From the NCBI GenBank assembly GCA_905235735.1, contig CAJOMU010000005.1, positions 124,001 through 188,000 of the forward strand: DNA of 64,000 bases, written 5' to 3'. The translations under genes and the position numbers were made by a program. This document shows, piece after piece, positions 54,112 to 62,694 of the stretch. The DNA comes from an uncultured Synergistales bacterium. Lineage in GTDB: Bacteria; Synergistota; Synergistia; Synergistales; Aminobacteriaceae. Numbering within the stretch: the stretch's first letter is position 1; every line of letters starts with the position of its first letter. Under the pieces are notes generated by a model, which did not search any database, had not been told where the DNA came from, and saw only the letters and a list, made by a program, of their open reading frames with translations.

Positions 54112-54327
54112 TCAATGCCTTGTTCTTGATCTGCTACGGCGAATTCGTCTCGTCCTTCTTGATGTCCTTTTGCGACTACGTGTCGTTTTCTTGCTGACTG
54201 ATTTCGGCCCTCTATGATAATGATATGTTCCCGTCTTATGATTTAAATGCCCTCCATTACCGTCTAACCGGCCGGGATGTGCATCTGATGTTACGGGAGG
54301 GATTATCATTACGAACAGCAAGAACAA
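54112..54327 (-). pseudogene. YHYH-domain protein fragment
   Basis: A 71-codon frame from a TTG at 54327. It contains AHPGRLDGNGGHLNHKTGTYHYH, the YHYH domain (small, secreted, probably metal-binding His cluster), followed by a very basic Arg/Lys/Ser tail. The stretch before it is hydrophobic without positive charges, so it does not look like a complete signal peptide. The upstream membrane-protein frame overlaps it by 71 bases in another frame; the two may be halves of one gene split by a frameshift. Confidence 0.5.
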
Positions 54328-54559
54328 ATATCACATACAGCCATAACTTTACGCCGGATATTTCAAGTCCTTTCCGATACGCAATTAATACTGCTCCTGA
54401 GCCAATTGCTGCAAGAAGTCCTATAAACATAAATGGCAAAATAATATCTGCACCCTGTGAGAATTTGACAGCAAAACTAGCCGCAAGAAACATTAATGTG
54501 AAACCACAAACTACTACACAGACTATGTGTTTCAAAAATCTTAAAATATCTTTAATCAT
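54257..54559 (-). CDS. Small two-helix membrane protein, possibly the 5' half of the YHYH gene
   Basis: A 100-residue protein with two hydrophobic helices (about 10-32 and 38-60) followed by a third (GVKLWLYVIFVLAV). After that the frame runs into an Arg/Asn-rich tail (NDNPSRNIRCTSRPVRR) that has no membrane or domain character and is read through the region where the YHYH gene begins in another frame. This suggests the natural C-terminus was different. ATG 54559 follows aaaggtg. I do not recognise the family. Confidence 0.5.
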   Translation of the reverse strand: MIKDILRFLKHIVCVVVCGFTLMFLAASFAVKFSQGADIILPFMFIGLLAAIGSGAVLIAYRKGLEISGVKLWLYVIFVLAVRNDNPSRNIRCTSRPVRR

Positions 54560-54570
54560 GTTCACCTTTC

Positions 54571-54996
54571 TTACGCTGTAGCTAAAAGATTACTAGACAT
54601 AGACTCATCTACAATTTCGTGAAACCACGACACATTATCTGGGGTTGCCTGGACAATAAGCTGCTTCCCATCCTTATCCTGATAAAATAGAACATGCCCG
54701 CTACCTGTGAAATCACCTTCCCGTATGAAGGAGGCATCTTTTATATTGCGGACAGAAGGTGCGTTTACATTTTCCACATCTATATTGACGTATTCAGAAT
54801 TATTTGTTTCACCAGAGATATATGACACCGTAGTATCAAGTACTCATGCAATGTTACGCAACATCTCTATATCTGGAGAACGTTTACCCTGTTCCCATCG
54901 TCTAAAGATATCTACAGACACATTCAACTTTTCGGCTAATTGTTTCTGATTTATTCCCTTTTCTTCACGTAGACTCGCGATTCTGTCTGAAAACAT
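54571..54996 (-). pseudogene. XRE-family HTH regulator interrupted by an in-frame TGA
   Basis: From ATG 54996 (ribosome site ggagag) the frame reads an XRE helix-turn-helix domain: IASLREEKGINQKQLAEKL, then VDIFRRWEQGKRSPDIEML, then RNIA followed by TGA (54844-54846, codon 51) and VLDTTVSYISGE. In intact relatives this position is usually Arg or Lys (A-R/K-VLDTTV-Y), so CGA to TGA is a likely nonsense change. The 3' part continues 90 codons in frame to 54571 (141 codons without the stop). A 50-residue DNA-binding peptide or restart at GTG 54828 are possible. Probably a decaying gene. Confidence 0.75.
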
Positions 54997-55223
54997 TTTT
55001 TACTCTCCAATGAGTTCGGTAAAATCAAATGATTGGATTTGCTGCGATTACAGTGAACACAAGCAGTAACTAAATTATCAAGGTCATTACTCCCTCCGCA
55101 GGAAATAGGCATAACATGGTCGATTTCAAGTTCAACTCCAGAACAGCCACAACAACGGCATGTATACTTATCACGCTTAAATATTTTCAATCGAAGCCAG
55201 TCAAGTATATATTTACATTTCAT
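54951..55223 (-). CDS. HNH endonuclease family protein
   Basis: A 90-residue protein. CRCCG forms the first zinc pair, EIDHVMPISCGGSNDLDNLVTACVHCNRSKS is the HNH motif with the second Cys pair. The McrA/HNH group includes restriction, phage and mobile-element nucleases. ATG 55223 follows aggaag. It overlaps the interrupted XRE gene by 46 bases. It may belong to a lost mobile element or defence gene; the target is unknown. Confidence 0.75.
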   Translation of the reverse strand: MKCKYILDWLRLKIFKRDKYTCRCCGCSGVELEIDHVMPISCGGSNDLDNLVTACVHCNRSKSNHLILPNSLESKKCFQTESRVYVKKRE

Positions 55224-55275
55224 TTTAAACTTCCTAAATTGTAAAACAAATTAGCAAAGCTTCAAAGTAAAGTAA

Positions 55276-55458
55276 ATACTTATTAGTATAAGACGCTGGG
55301 AAATCAACACAATAGAGCCACGTACATCTGACCTAATCAGACTTTGTGATGTGTTGCAGTGCACGGAAACTGAGTTGTTGAATGGCCCGGCAAAACAGAA
55401 ATTCAAGGTAAAAATCGTACGTAGAAAGAACCGTAGAAGACAAAAAAACATGCATTAA
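55276..55458 (+). pseudogene. 5'-truncated XRE-type HTH regulator
   Basis: After a stop at 55273 the plus strand reads SIRRWEINTIEPRTSDLIRLCDVLQCTETELLNGP and then a basic tail to TAA at 55456-55458. This is the second half of an XRE/HTH_3 domain (W-E-x-x, P-x-x-x-L-x-x-L-C-x-x-L, E-L-L-x-G). The first helices and a start codon are missing. It is a remnant on the opposite strand from the HNH/XRE pair. Confidence 0.6.
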
Positions 55459-55525
55459 CGTTAAGTGATTGCTATTAGATGTTTTTGTGGGTTTTATTCG
55501 GAGTTTCTATACCTACCGAGATTGA

Positions 55526-55557
55526 GCCTTGAGGAATTCAAACCTTAAGGCTTTTTT
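55526..55557 (+). terminator. Terminator downstream of the truncated HTH fragment
   Basis: A 9-bp stem GCCTTGAGG/CCTTAAGGC (one G-T pair) with an 8-base loop and six T residues, consistent with a former plus-strand gene ending here. Confidence 0.75.
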
Positions 55558-55579
55558 CACACTTTTTCACGTCCATAAA

Positions 55580-55936
55580 CTAAAACAGTCTGTGCTGTCT
55601 GTTCGGCGATGCAGATACAACGTTCGGATTCTTGTTGAGTGCTTCTGCTAATTCTTCTGAAGTTTTCGTGTCGGACACAAAGAATACGAATATATATCCG
55701 TCCTTATTTGCAAGCGATAACGAATCGAATACGCCTGCTGTTTTTGCATCTTCTGACTCTGCAATTGCATCAATGTATCTGCGAACCTTTCCGTCTTTGA
55801 GGCACTCTTCTTTGAGAGTTATTCCCGAAGGTGTTCGGAGTACAGCGAGAACTTCACCCTTTTGATTTCCGGCCTCTGCTGCTGATATTGCCGTGAATAT
55901 CAGACATAATATGACGATTACTTTCAATACTCTCAT
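55580..55936 (-). CDS. Stand-alone secreted prodomain/I9-like inhibitor
   Basis: A 118-residue protein with a signal peptide (1-22, cleavage near AEA). The mature part aligns by eye with the prodomain of the S8 protease encoded just upstream on the same strand: GEVLAVLRTPSG versus GDVIVVLRNTSG, DGYIFVFFVSDTK versus GDYVFMLVHSDTK, and NPNVVSASPNRQHRL versus RPDVIAASLNHRVHL. It stops where the catalytic domain would start. Free prodomains can act as inhibitors or folding helpers. It could equally be a relic of a duplicated protease. The ribosome site is aggaggag (55947-55954). Confidence 0.75.
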   Translation of the reverse strand: MRVLKVIVILCLIFTAISAAEAGNQKGEVLAVLRTPSGITLKEECLKDGKVRRYIDAIAESEDAKTAGVFDSLSLANKDGYIFVFFVSDTKTSEELAEALNKNPNVVSASPNRQHRLF

Positions 55937-55998
55937 GATTATATTTCTCCTCCTGAAAATAAATTTTATGTATTATATATCGGCTTATATATCGGCAT

Positions 55999-56028
55999 TA
56001 AAAATCCCCCTGCCTTAACGACAAGGGG
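55999..56028 (-). terminator. Terminator of the S8 protease gene
   Basis: On the minus strand CCCCTTG pairs with CAGGGGG (one wobble) around a 9-base loop, followed by five T residues, about 11 bases after the protease stop. Downstream, a 12-base direct repeat (TTATATATCGGC twice on the plus strand, 55974-55997) lies before the prodomain gene and may hold its promoter. Confidence 0.7.
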
Positions 56029-56038
56029 AAAATGTGCG

Positions 56039-59000
56039 TCAGTGTTTCTTTCTGAATATCATCATGCATAACGGAAGCAATAATGCCATGCCTGACGATA
56101 AAGCATTACAGCCTCCTCCGCCTGCTGAACCCGGCACTCGTGAATCACTGCTGGCGACTGCCGAAATAACCGGCGCATATGTCTTTCCTGCATCAAGCCA
56201 CGCCGAGATATTCACGATATGATTCTGCTGAACACGTTCAATCTCTTTTCCTTCAGCGTCATAGAACACCGCAGAACTGTTTTCATCTTCGTATGCTTCA
56301 TATGCGTCATTAGTCCTTGTGAACGGATGCCACACAAGAGCATAGCCTGAAGGAACATCAGGAGAGAGTTTTACGTTCGCGAATACGTCATAGCTGATGA
56401 AAGTATACATGCCGGAAGTATCAGCTTTAATCTCAGGAAGTACTGCGGCTATAATGCCTCTCTCACCCGCAATCACACTCATCTCACCGGCTGTAAGGTC
56501 TGCTGCTCCTCTTTCAGTTCCAACTTCGATTGCTGGTGCAGGTGTCGGAGTCGGAGTTGGTGAAGGTGTCGGTTCTGGTGTTGGTGTCGGTTCTGGTGTT
56601 GGTGTCGGTGTCGGACTATCTGAAGCTGCTATTTCGACAATGAAAGTCTTCGTGTCATATCCTGCCGCATTTCCGGCCATTACAGTAAACGTATACACAC
56701 CGTCCTTTATGGGTGTTCCGTATACAACGCCGTTTGACGAGAGCATTAACCCTTCCGGCATATTACCCTCAACGACTGACCAGAAAACATTATCTGTAAC
56801 GTCAGCACTGAGTGTGTAAGCAGCGTATGAAACGTTCACTTTGCCGTCTGGAAGTCCTGATGTCTGTATCACGGGAACAGATCTTACTATTAAAGTGTAA
56901 TTCCTTGTGCCGGATACTTTGCTGTTGTCAGGTAACGTGCCTGTGATAGCTATACTGAATTTGCCTGCTTCCGTCGGAATGCCCGTAAGATTTCCTGTTT
57001 CTGAAAGCGCAAGACCGGGTACATGTACATCACCTGAAATTTTCCATGAGAGCGATATATCATTGAATGAATCAAGTTCAGCGTCATATGATCTGCCTTT
57101 GACTGCATCAGGAAGGAAATATGTCGTTATGTATGCAGGTTCAGTAATATTCACAAGAACATTCACGGAGTCATTGCCGACATCATTTGAGGCGTAAAGG
57201 TCGAACTCATACGTTCCTGTCTTTGTCGGAACACCTTCAAGAGAAGCTGTATTTTCCCCGAACGTAAATTGCATTCCGTCAGGTATATCTCCGCTTACAG
57301 TGAACGACAGCGGCCTGCTTCCAATAGCACGGAATCTTTTGTATCCATTTATGCCTCTCTGAAACATCAGCGGACGCTCAAGAATATCTTCAGCCTTTAA
57401 GAACTCAGGAGCTTTATCCTCAACAGTCAGAACATAATCTCTGCTGTCAGTGCCGTATTTATTCTCTGCTGTTATGTGAACATCAAAACTGCCTGCGCTT
57501 TTGGGAATTCCTGTGATTTTGATGCTGTTGTCGTCAACGGTCCCGAACTTCAAGTCTTCGGGAAGACCTGTAACATCCCATGAGATTTTAGTTACACTAT
57601 CCGCTGATACTGTTGAGCTGAAGTCTGCATATTTTACATTGATGGTAATACCATAAGGCATTCTGTTAACCGCATTCTTAAGCTCCGCAGTCCTAATCAC
57701 AGGGGCTTTGTTGTCCTTGTCTGTGATAACGAACGTAAAGGTATGAGTATCACTGCCCGCATAATTCGATGCCTTCACAGTGAACGAGTATGTCCCGTTC
57801 TCAGCAGGTATTAAGCTCAATATTCCTGTATCTGCACTTATTGCCGGCTTAAAACTTTCAGGCATGTCAGTACTCTCTATGCTGTATTTAATTGGCCAGC
57901 TTCCTTTGACAGTAATATCAAATTTTAAAGAAGCATCATTTTTTGCGAGTTCAGATACTTCATTGTCCGCAGATATAACAGGAGCAATCCCCTTGTCTAC
58001 GCTTATATCAAGTACAAGTGAATCATAGCCGTAATCATTTTCAACTGTAACTATGAATGAATAAGTGCCTTCTTTAACTGGAGTGCCTGTGATTTTTGCG
58101 GTGCTCTTATCAAAACTCATTCCTTCCGGCAGTTCACCTTCAATGCTCCATGTTAATTCAGGTGTACCTGACGCGTAGAACTCAATATTGCGCGGCTGAT
58201 TCACGATACATTTACCAATGCTTACGGGCGAAATTACCGGCGCGCTGTTCTGAGAACGTGATGCATTCATGAATTCAATTGCTCCGCGAATATCAATCAG
58301 GCCATGTCGTGATGTTCCGTCATCACGAAGATAGCTGCTGTTTGCACCTCCAAGAATTGCCGCTTTAATCTCTGACGCATTTGCATCCGGGAAAATTGCT
58401 TTGAGCAATGTAGCAGTGCCTGTAACATGAGGAGCTGCCATTGATGTACCGTTCATCATGTCATAAGGAGAAATTCTGTTTAACGCATCATATTCTAAGT
58501 CCTCGCTGGCCGATGAACGTATTGTGCTGAGTATATCCACTCCAGGTGCTGCAACATCAACATAATCCCGGCCGTAATTGCTGAAAACTGCACGTGTAAG
58601 ATCAGGTTTTGCCGCCGCAACTGCTATCATGTTGTCGATACCCTTGAAACTCGTAGGGTAAACATAATATCCCTTCCTATCTCCTCTTTCTCCAGAATCA
58701 GGGGAAGGCACTCCGGCTTCATGAGCTTCATTGCCTGCTGAAACACATATAACTGTCCTGTTCATGTCGCTTAGTGTCTTGAACACAAGCCGGTAAGGGT
58801 TATTCATTTGCTGTTCGGGTGTTGCTTCTTCCCAGCCGCCCACAGAGTAATTAACCGCCGCAATGTTCATGTCGGGATTATTCCTCAGAAGACCGACGAT
58901 ATAATTGAATGCCTGCACAATATCAGCATAATCAGCACCTTGATCAATATCATCCTCAGGAAATATTCTGAGTGCTATTATCTTCGCCTTCCAGTTTACG

Positions 59001-59662
59001 CCTGCAACACCAGTTCCGTTATTGCCCATAGCCGTAATCGTTCCTGAACAGTGTGAGCCGTGATCGTCAACGTCATAAAACGCTGTCTCGTCATAGCCGG
59101 GCTTGCCGTAACCTGCAAAGTTCCTGCTGTATTCACGAGAAACGTAATCTCTGAGGTCAGGATGATTAGCGTCAACTCCAGTATCAACTACTGCTACATA
59201 CAAATCATCTGAACCTGTGCTTATGTTCCATGCGTAAGGAGCATTGATTGCCTCCATTCCCCAGAGCTGAAAATAATCCGGGTCATTGGGTATTCTCTTA
59301 TCGTCTTTATCTTCGTTGAGGTGCACTCTGTGATTCAGTGAGGCCGCTATTACGTCCGGGCGTTTCTGAATCTCGCTTAAAAGTTCGTTCTCGTTCTTCG
59401 TGTCTGAATGTACGAGCATGAACACATAATCTCCCTCGTCAGATAAAGCATCATATGTCCTCGTAACATTAACGCCTGTTGCTTTCGTGAATGACTGTAC
59501 AGCCGACATTGCTTTAATGCCGCCCGAAGAAGCAGAGTTAATGCGATGGCCTGAAGTGTTCCTGAGTACAACGATAACATCACCAGGCACTGAATCAGAT
59601 GCATATGAACATGATGCAAAAGACACAATGCACAGAATGATTAATGCAAAGATTTTTCTCAA
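56039..59662 (-). CDS. Large secreted subtilisin-like (S8) protease with Ig-like repeats and Synergist-CTERM
   Basis: A 1207-residue protein. Signal peptide 1-21; prodomain about 25-115; S8 catalytic domain with Asp160 (AVVDTGVD), His201 (DDHGSHCSG), oxyanion Asn311 (SAGNEAH) and Ser407 (NGTSMAAPHV); then about seven He_PIG/Ig-like repeats (about 475-1040) of the form LPEGM-x-G-TP-x-x-GTY-F; a Pro/Thr linker near 1045-1075; and a C-terminal signal with GGGGCN, a membrane helix and RKKH. The sorting signal matches the one on the GH3 enzyme. Start is TTG 59662 with aggagg (59673-59678). It probably digests proteins at the cell surface, releasing peptides for fermentation. Confidence 0.9.
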   Translation of the reverse strand: MRKIFALIILCIVSFASCSYASDSVPGDVIVVLRNTSGHRINSASSGGIKAMSAVQSFTKATGVNVTRTYDALSDEGDYVFMLVHSDTKNENELLSEIQKRPDVIAASLNHRVHLNEDKDDKRIPNDPDYFQLWGMEAINAPYAWNISTGSDDLYVAVVDTGVDANHPDLRDYVSREYSRNFAGYGKPGYDETAFYDVDDHGSHCSGTITAMGNNGTGVAGVNWKAKIIALRIFPEDDIDQGADYADIVQAFNYIVGLLRNNPDMNIAAVNYSVGGWEEATPEQQMNNPYRLVFKTLSDMNRTVICVSAGNEAHEAGVPSPDSGERGDRKGYYVYPTSFKGIDNMIAVAAAKPDLTRAVFSNYGRDYVDVAAPGVDILSTIRSSASEDLEYDALNRISPYDMMNGTSMAAPHVTGTATLLKAIFPDANASEIKAAILGGANSSYLRDDGTSRHGLIDIRGAIEFMNASRSQNSAPVISPVSIGKCIVNQPRNIEFYASGTPELTWSIEGELPEGMSFDKSTAKITGTPVKEGTYSFIVTVENDYGYDSLVLDISVDKGIAPVISADNEVSELAKNDASLKFDITVKGSWPIKYSIESTDMPESFKPAISADTGILSLIPAENGTYSFTVKASNYAGSDTHTFTFVITDKDNKAPVIRTAELKNAVNRMPYGITINVKYADFSSTVSADSVTKISWDVTGLPEDLKFGTVDDNSIKITGIPKSAGSFDVHITAENKYGTDSRDYVLTVEDKAPEFLKAEDILERPLMFQRGINGYKRFRAIGSRPLSFTVSGDIPDGMQFTFGENTASLEGVPTKTGTYEFDLYASNDVGNDSVNVLVNITEPAYITTYFLPDAVKGRSYDAELDSFNDISLSWKISGDVHVPGLALSETGNLTGIPTEAGKFSIAITGTLPDNSKVSGTRNYTLIVRSVPVIQTSGLPDGKVNVSYAAYTLSADVTDNVFWSVVEGNMPEGLMLSSNGVVYGTPIKDGVYTFTVMAGNAAGYDTKTFIVEIAASDSPTPTPTPEPTPTPEPTPSPTPTPTPAPAIEVGTERGAADLTAGEMSVIAGERGIIAAVLPEIKADTSGMYTFISYDVFANVKLSPDVPSGYALVWHPFTRTNDAYEAYEDENSSAVFYDAEGKEIERVQQNHIVNISAWLDAGKTYAPVISAVASSDSRVPGSAGGGGCNALSSGMALLLPLCMMIFRKKH

Positions 59663-59719
59663 TTCCTAAACCTCCTGTGTGAAAATGAATTAAGATTACA
59701 TCACAAAAACTAAGCTAAG

Positions 59720-59768
59720 TAAGCGCAATTCATCTCGCCGCCTATAGATGCAGGAGACTTCTTGCGCG
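59720..59768 (-). mobile_element. Solo IS605-type left end
   Basis: Read on the minus strand: CGCGCAAGAAGTCTCC, a hairpin, GGCGAGATGAATTGCGC. It is nearly identical to the left end of the element at 62998-63045 (CGCGCAAGAAGTCTCC ... GGTGAGATGAATTGTGC), in the opposite orientation. No right end or coding remnant is attached. It lies between the S8 protease and the malQ stop. Confidence 0.6.
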
Positions 59769-59774
59769 ATTACG

Positions 59775-61280
59775 TTAAATTCTTCCGTAGAGTTTACATG
59801 CCGATCTTATTCTGTCTGATAATCCCTCATGAATTGCATCATCGGACATCCTCCATGACCAGTTACCCGAAGGCGTTGAAGGAATATTTACTCTTGCATC
59901 AGCACCGAGACGCAGATAATCCTGCATCGGAATTATCGCAGTGTCTGCCACAGAACTCACGGCTAACCTCGTAACCTCTGACGTAAATATATATCCGTCC
60001 ATAACATCACGGCCAATGTATGACGCGAAATTCTTTATCTCGTTTTCTGTCGCATCATTCTCAAACCATCCGCGAGATGTGTTATTGTCGTGCGTACCCG
60101 TGTATACAACGCTGTCCCTCGTGTGATTGTGTGGTGCATACGGATTATCTGAAGGATTGCCGAACGCAAAATGAAGTATCAGCATTCCGGGAAGATTCAT
60201 CTCCTTGCGAAGCTCTTCAACATCAGGCGTAATGATTCCGAGATTCTCTGCCCAGAATGGCATCTCTGGAAATTCTCTCTTCAGTGCCGCAAAGAACTCC
60301 TTGTACGGTACATCAATCCATTCACCATTTATCGCAGTCTCCTCACCAGACGGAACGGCCCAGTACGCTACAAGCCCTCTGAAATGATCTATGCGTACCC
60401 TGTCGAATAATCCGAGAAGATTCTTCAGACGCATAAGCCACCAGTCAAAGCCTCGTTCCTTCATTACGTCCCATTTGTAGCACGGATTTCCCCAGAGCTG
60501 CCCCGTTGCACTGAAATAATCAGGCGGTACTCCTGCAACCGTTACGGGATTCAAATCTTCATCGAGGTCAAAGAGTTCCGGGTTCTGCCATACATCTGCA
60601 CAGTCCATCGTTACGTACAGAGGCATATCTCCGATAAGCTCAATGTGCATTTCATTCAGATACTTCCTGAGTGCCTTTGCCTGTCTGAAGAATATATACT
60701 GATAGAACTCCTGACGCGATATTTCTTCTGCGTATTCATTCCTGAATCTCCTCATTGCTTCCGGCTGTCTGTGCTTCAATTCATCCTGCCAGTCATACCA
60801 CGCTGCTCCCCCCGAAACCTGCTTTATCACGCTGAACAATGCAAAGTCCTCAAGCCATTTCGTATTTTCGCAGAACAATTTGAAGTCCGATACACTGCCC
60901 CTCATGTAACGTTTGTATGCCGCATTGAGTATCTCCGTCTTGAACTCACGGGCTGATTCGTAATCTGTGCGTTCAGGGTTCTTAGTGAAATTATATTTTG
61001 CCGCATACTTCTCTAACTCTTCGGGTGTAATCAGATTCTCATCAAGCAATATTTCAGGACTGACTAACAGATAGTTTCCTGCAAATGCTGACGTTGGACT
61101 ATAAGGTGAATTCCCGCACCCTGAATCAACTGTCGTCAATGGGAGTACCTGCCACATTGATTGTCCTGCATCATGAAGAAACTTCGCGAATTTAAACGCT
61201 TCAGGCCCTAAATCACCAATGCCGTATCTTGATGGAAGAGATGTTAACGGCAGTAATATCCCTGCACTTCTTTTTCTCAT
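59775..61280 (-). CDS. malQ: 4-alpha-glucanotransferase (amylomaltase)
   Basis: A 501-residue GH77 enzyme. RSAGILLPLTSLPSRYGIGDLG and WQVLPL start the family, FDRVRIDHFRG holds the nucleophile Asp, the acid/base Glu lies in FWAENLGIITPDVE, and YTGTHDNNTSRGWF contains the third conserved Asp. It rearranges alpha-1,4 glucans such as glycogen. It lies 29 bases after the amidohydrolase-like gene, probably in one operon. ATG 61280 follows gagagga. Confidence 0.95.
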   Translation of the reverse strand: MRKRSAGILLPLTSLPSRYGIGDLGPEAFKFAKFLHDAGQSMWQVLPLTTVDSGCGNSPYSPTSAFAGNYLLVSPEILLDENLITPEELEKYAAKYNFTKNPERTDYESAREFKTEILNAAYKRYMRGSVSDFKLFCENTKWLEDFALFSVIKQVSGGAAWYDWQDELKHRQPEAMRRFRNEYAEEISRQEFYQYIFFRQAKALRKYLNEMHIELIGDMPLYVTMDCADVWQNPELFDLDEDLNPVTVAGVPPDYFSATGQLWGNPCYKWDVMKERGFDWWLMRLKNLLGLFDRVRIDHFRGLVAYWAVPSGEETAINGEWIDVPYKEFFAALKREFPEMPFWAENLGIITPDVEELRKEMNLPGMLILHFAFGNPSDNPYAPHNHTRDSVVYTGTHDNNTSRGWFENDATENEIKNFASYIGRDVMDGYIFTSEVTRLAVSSVADTAIIPMQDYLRLGADARVNIPSTPSGNWSWRMSDDAIHEGLSDRIRSACKLYGRI

Positions 61281-61309
61281 ATGAATTTCTTTCCTCTCAG
61301 AAAAATTTT

Positions 61310-62629
61310 TTATACCGCTCCTGAATCATATACAGTACATCCTGCTATGAATGTCATGCTCACGTCTATTCCCGCTATTTCCTCTGGTCTCACTGAAAAC
61401 GGATCCTGTTCAAGCACAACCATATCTGCATCATTTCCTACAGCAAGTTCTCCGCGATGTGAATCAACTCCTCCGTTCCATGATGCTCCCCATGTATATA
61501 CGCTCAATGCTTCAGCAACACTCAGACCGTCAGATACCATTTTGCTGATGTTCTTCATTGGAGGCACAAGGACTTCATCACTTCCCGCTGAAATCACAAG
61601 TCCGTTTCTGAATGCATCATGAATGAATGTGTCATCATGGCCATGTATCAAAATTCCTCCGAGATTGAGAATTTTCATTCTGTCGGTTATGCTCGCACTT
61701 ACATCACGGATTACATGCCTCGAACTTTTCCGCACTCTCTTTATGACGTGTTCAAGTGCGTTGATACATGATTTGTTGTTGTCGCTGATTATCTGACAAC
61801 CCGATAGATGAGCTGACGTTATCATACCTTTCTGTTCTTTCTGGTCTAGCTGTCCGTTTATGAGAATTCCTCCGAGCCTGCAAAATGGCAAACCGTCTCC
61901 TGTGCGTAATCCCGTTGAGAGAAATTCATTGAGTGAATGAACATCATCAAATCCGAAATTCGTGCGCATTCTGAACGTGAACATATCAATTGCCTCACCG
62001 AACAATATATCCCAAAGTCTTTTTGCGTCTCCGTAGAAGTCAGACCATATTTCTGTTATTCCCAGTGCATTAATCTTAGGGCCGTATGTCTTCACGAGAT
62101 ACAGTATATCTTCAGTGCTGAAGTCTGGAAGGTGCTGATTGAATTCATCAAGTTCAACGTTATCCTGAGGCATATTGAATTCATTCATTGCCTGAGTGTT
62201 TAATACTGCATGACTGTTTCTTGAATCTATGACTGCACAGGGCAATGCTGAAATCAAATCGTCAATGTCATCGCGTGAGATAACTATATCATCAGGAAGA
62301 TTATTCGCGATATACCACCCTCTTAATGGCTTTGGGTTTGCATGTGCGTATGTGCTCAGTGAATCTCCGAACTCTTTTAATGAATGCACACTGCTCAAAT
62401 TCAGACGTTCCTGATTCTCTGACCATGAAAGGAAATCGAGACCTGTATCACAGAATCCAGGAAGAACAGTTCTGCCTCGAAGGTCAATAATTTTTCCGTC
62501 GAGACTGCTTGCAGTATCACCTATTGAAACTATACGGCCATGTTCAAACGTTATGTTCGATGATATTCCTGAAGCTGTATGAATACGTCCGTTGATGAGT
62601 GAAAGTTTTTCGTTCTGGGTCTGCTCCAA
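61310..62629 (-). CDS. Amidohydrolase-3-like protein lacking the metal-binding HxH
   Basis: A 439-residue protein with the amidohydrolase-superfamily layout: a beta domain at the start (LINGRIHTASGIS, ITFEHGRIVSIGD), the DLRGRTVLPGFCD transition near residue 50-61, a barrel, and a C-terminal VYTWGASWNGGVDSHRGELAVGNDADMVVLEQDPF. In active members the transition reads PGF-x-D-x-H-x-H; here it is PGFCDTGLD, so both histidines are missing (Gly63 and Asp65 in their places). GILIHGHDDTF and VISAGSDE remain. It may be a pseudo-enzyme or have changed chemistry. Start TTG 62629. It precedes malQ. Confidence 0.75.
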   Translation of the reverse strand: MEQTQNEKLSLINGRIHTASGISSNITFEHGRIVSIGDTASSLDGKIIDLRGRTVLPGFCDTGLDFLSWSENQERLNLSSVHSLKEFGDSLSTYAHANPKPLRGWYIANNLPDDIVISRDDIDDLISALPCAVIDSRNSHAVLNTQAMNEFNMPQDNVELDEFNQHLPDFSTEDILYLVKTYGPKINALGITEIWSDFYGDAKRLWDILFGEAIDMFTFRMRTNFGFDDVHSLNEFLSTGLRTGDGLPFCRLGGILINGQLDQKEQKGMITSAHLSGCQIISDNNKSCINALEHVIKRVRKSSRHVIRDVSASITDRMKILNLGGILIHGHDDTFIHDAFRNGLVISAGSDEVLVPPMKNISKMVSDGLSVAEALSVYTWGASWNGGVDSHRGELAVGNDADMVVLEQDPFSVRPEEIAGIDVSMTFIAGCTVYDSGAV

Positions 62630-62644
62630 TAAAAAAAGCCCCCC

Positions 62645-62681
62645 TTCGTAAAATAATAGCCCGCCCGATTGAAGGCAGGCT
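62645..62681 (-). terminator. Terminator of the small Met-rich gene
   Basis: On the minus strand AGCCTGCC pairs with GGGCGGGCT around a 7-base loop, followed by ATTATTTTA. It lies between the 86-residue protein and the amidohydrolase-like gene and may be partial. Confidence 0.6.
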
Positions 62682-62694
62682 GTGTGATTGATTG

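Noticed and set aside
55251-55451. 66-codon minus-strand frame
   Set aside because: The plus strand here reads a clear half of an HTH domain, so the minus frame is a shadow.
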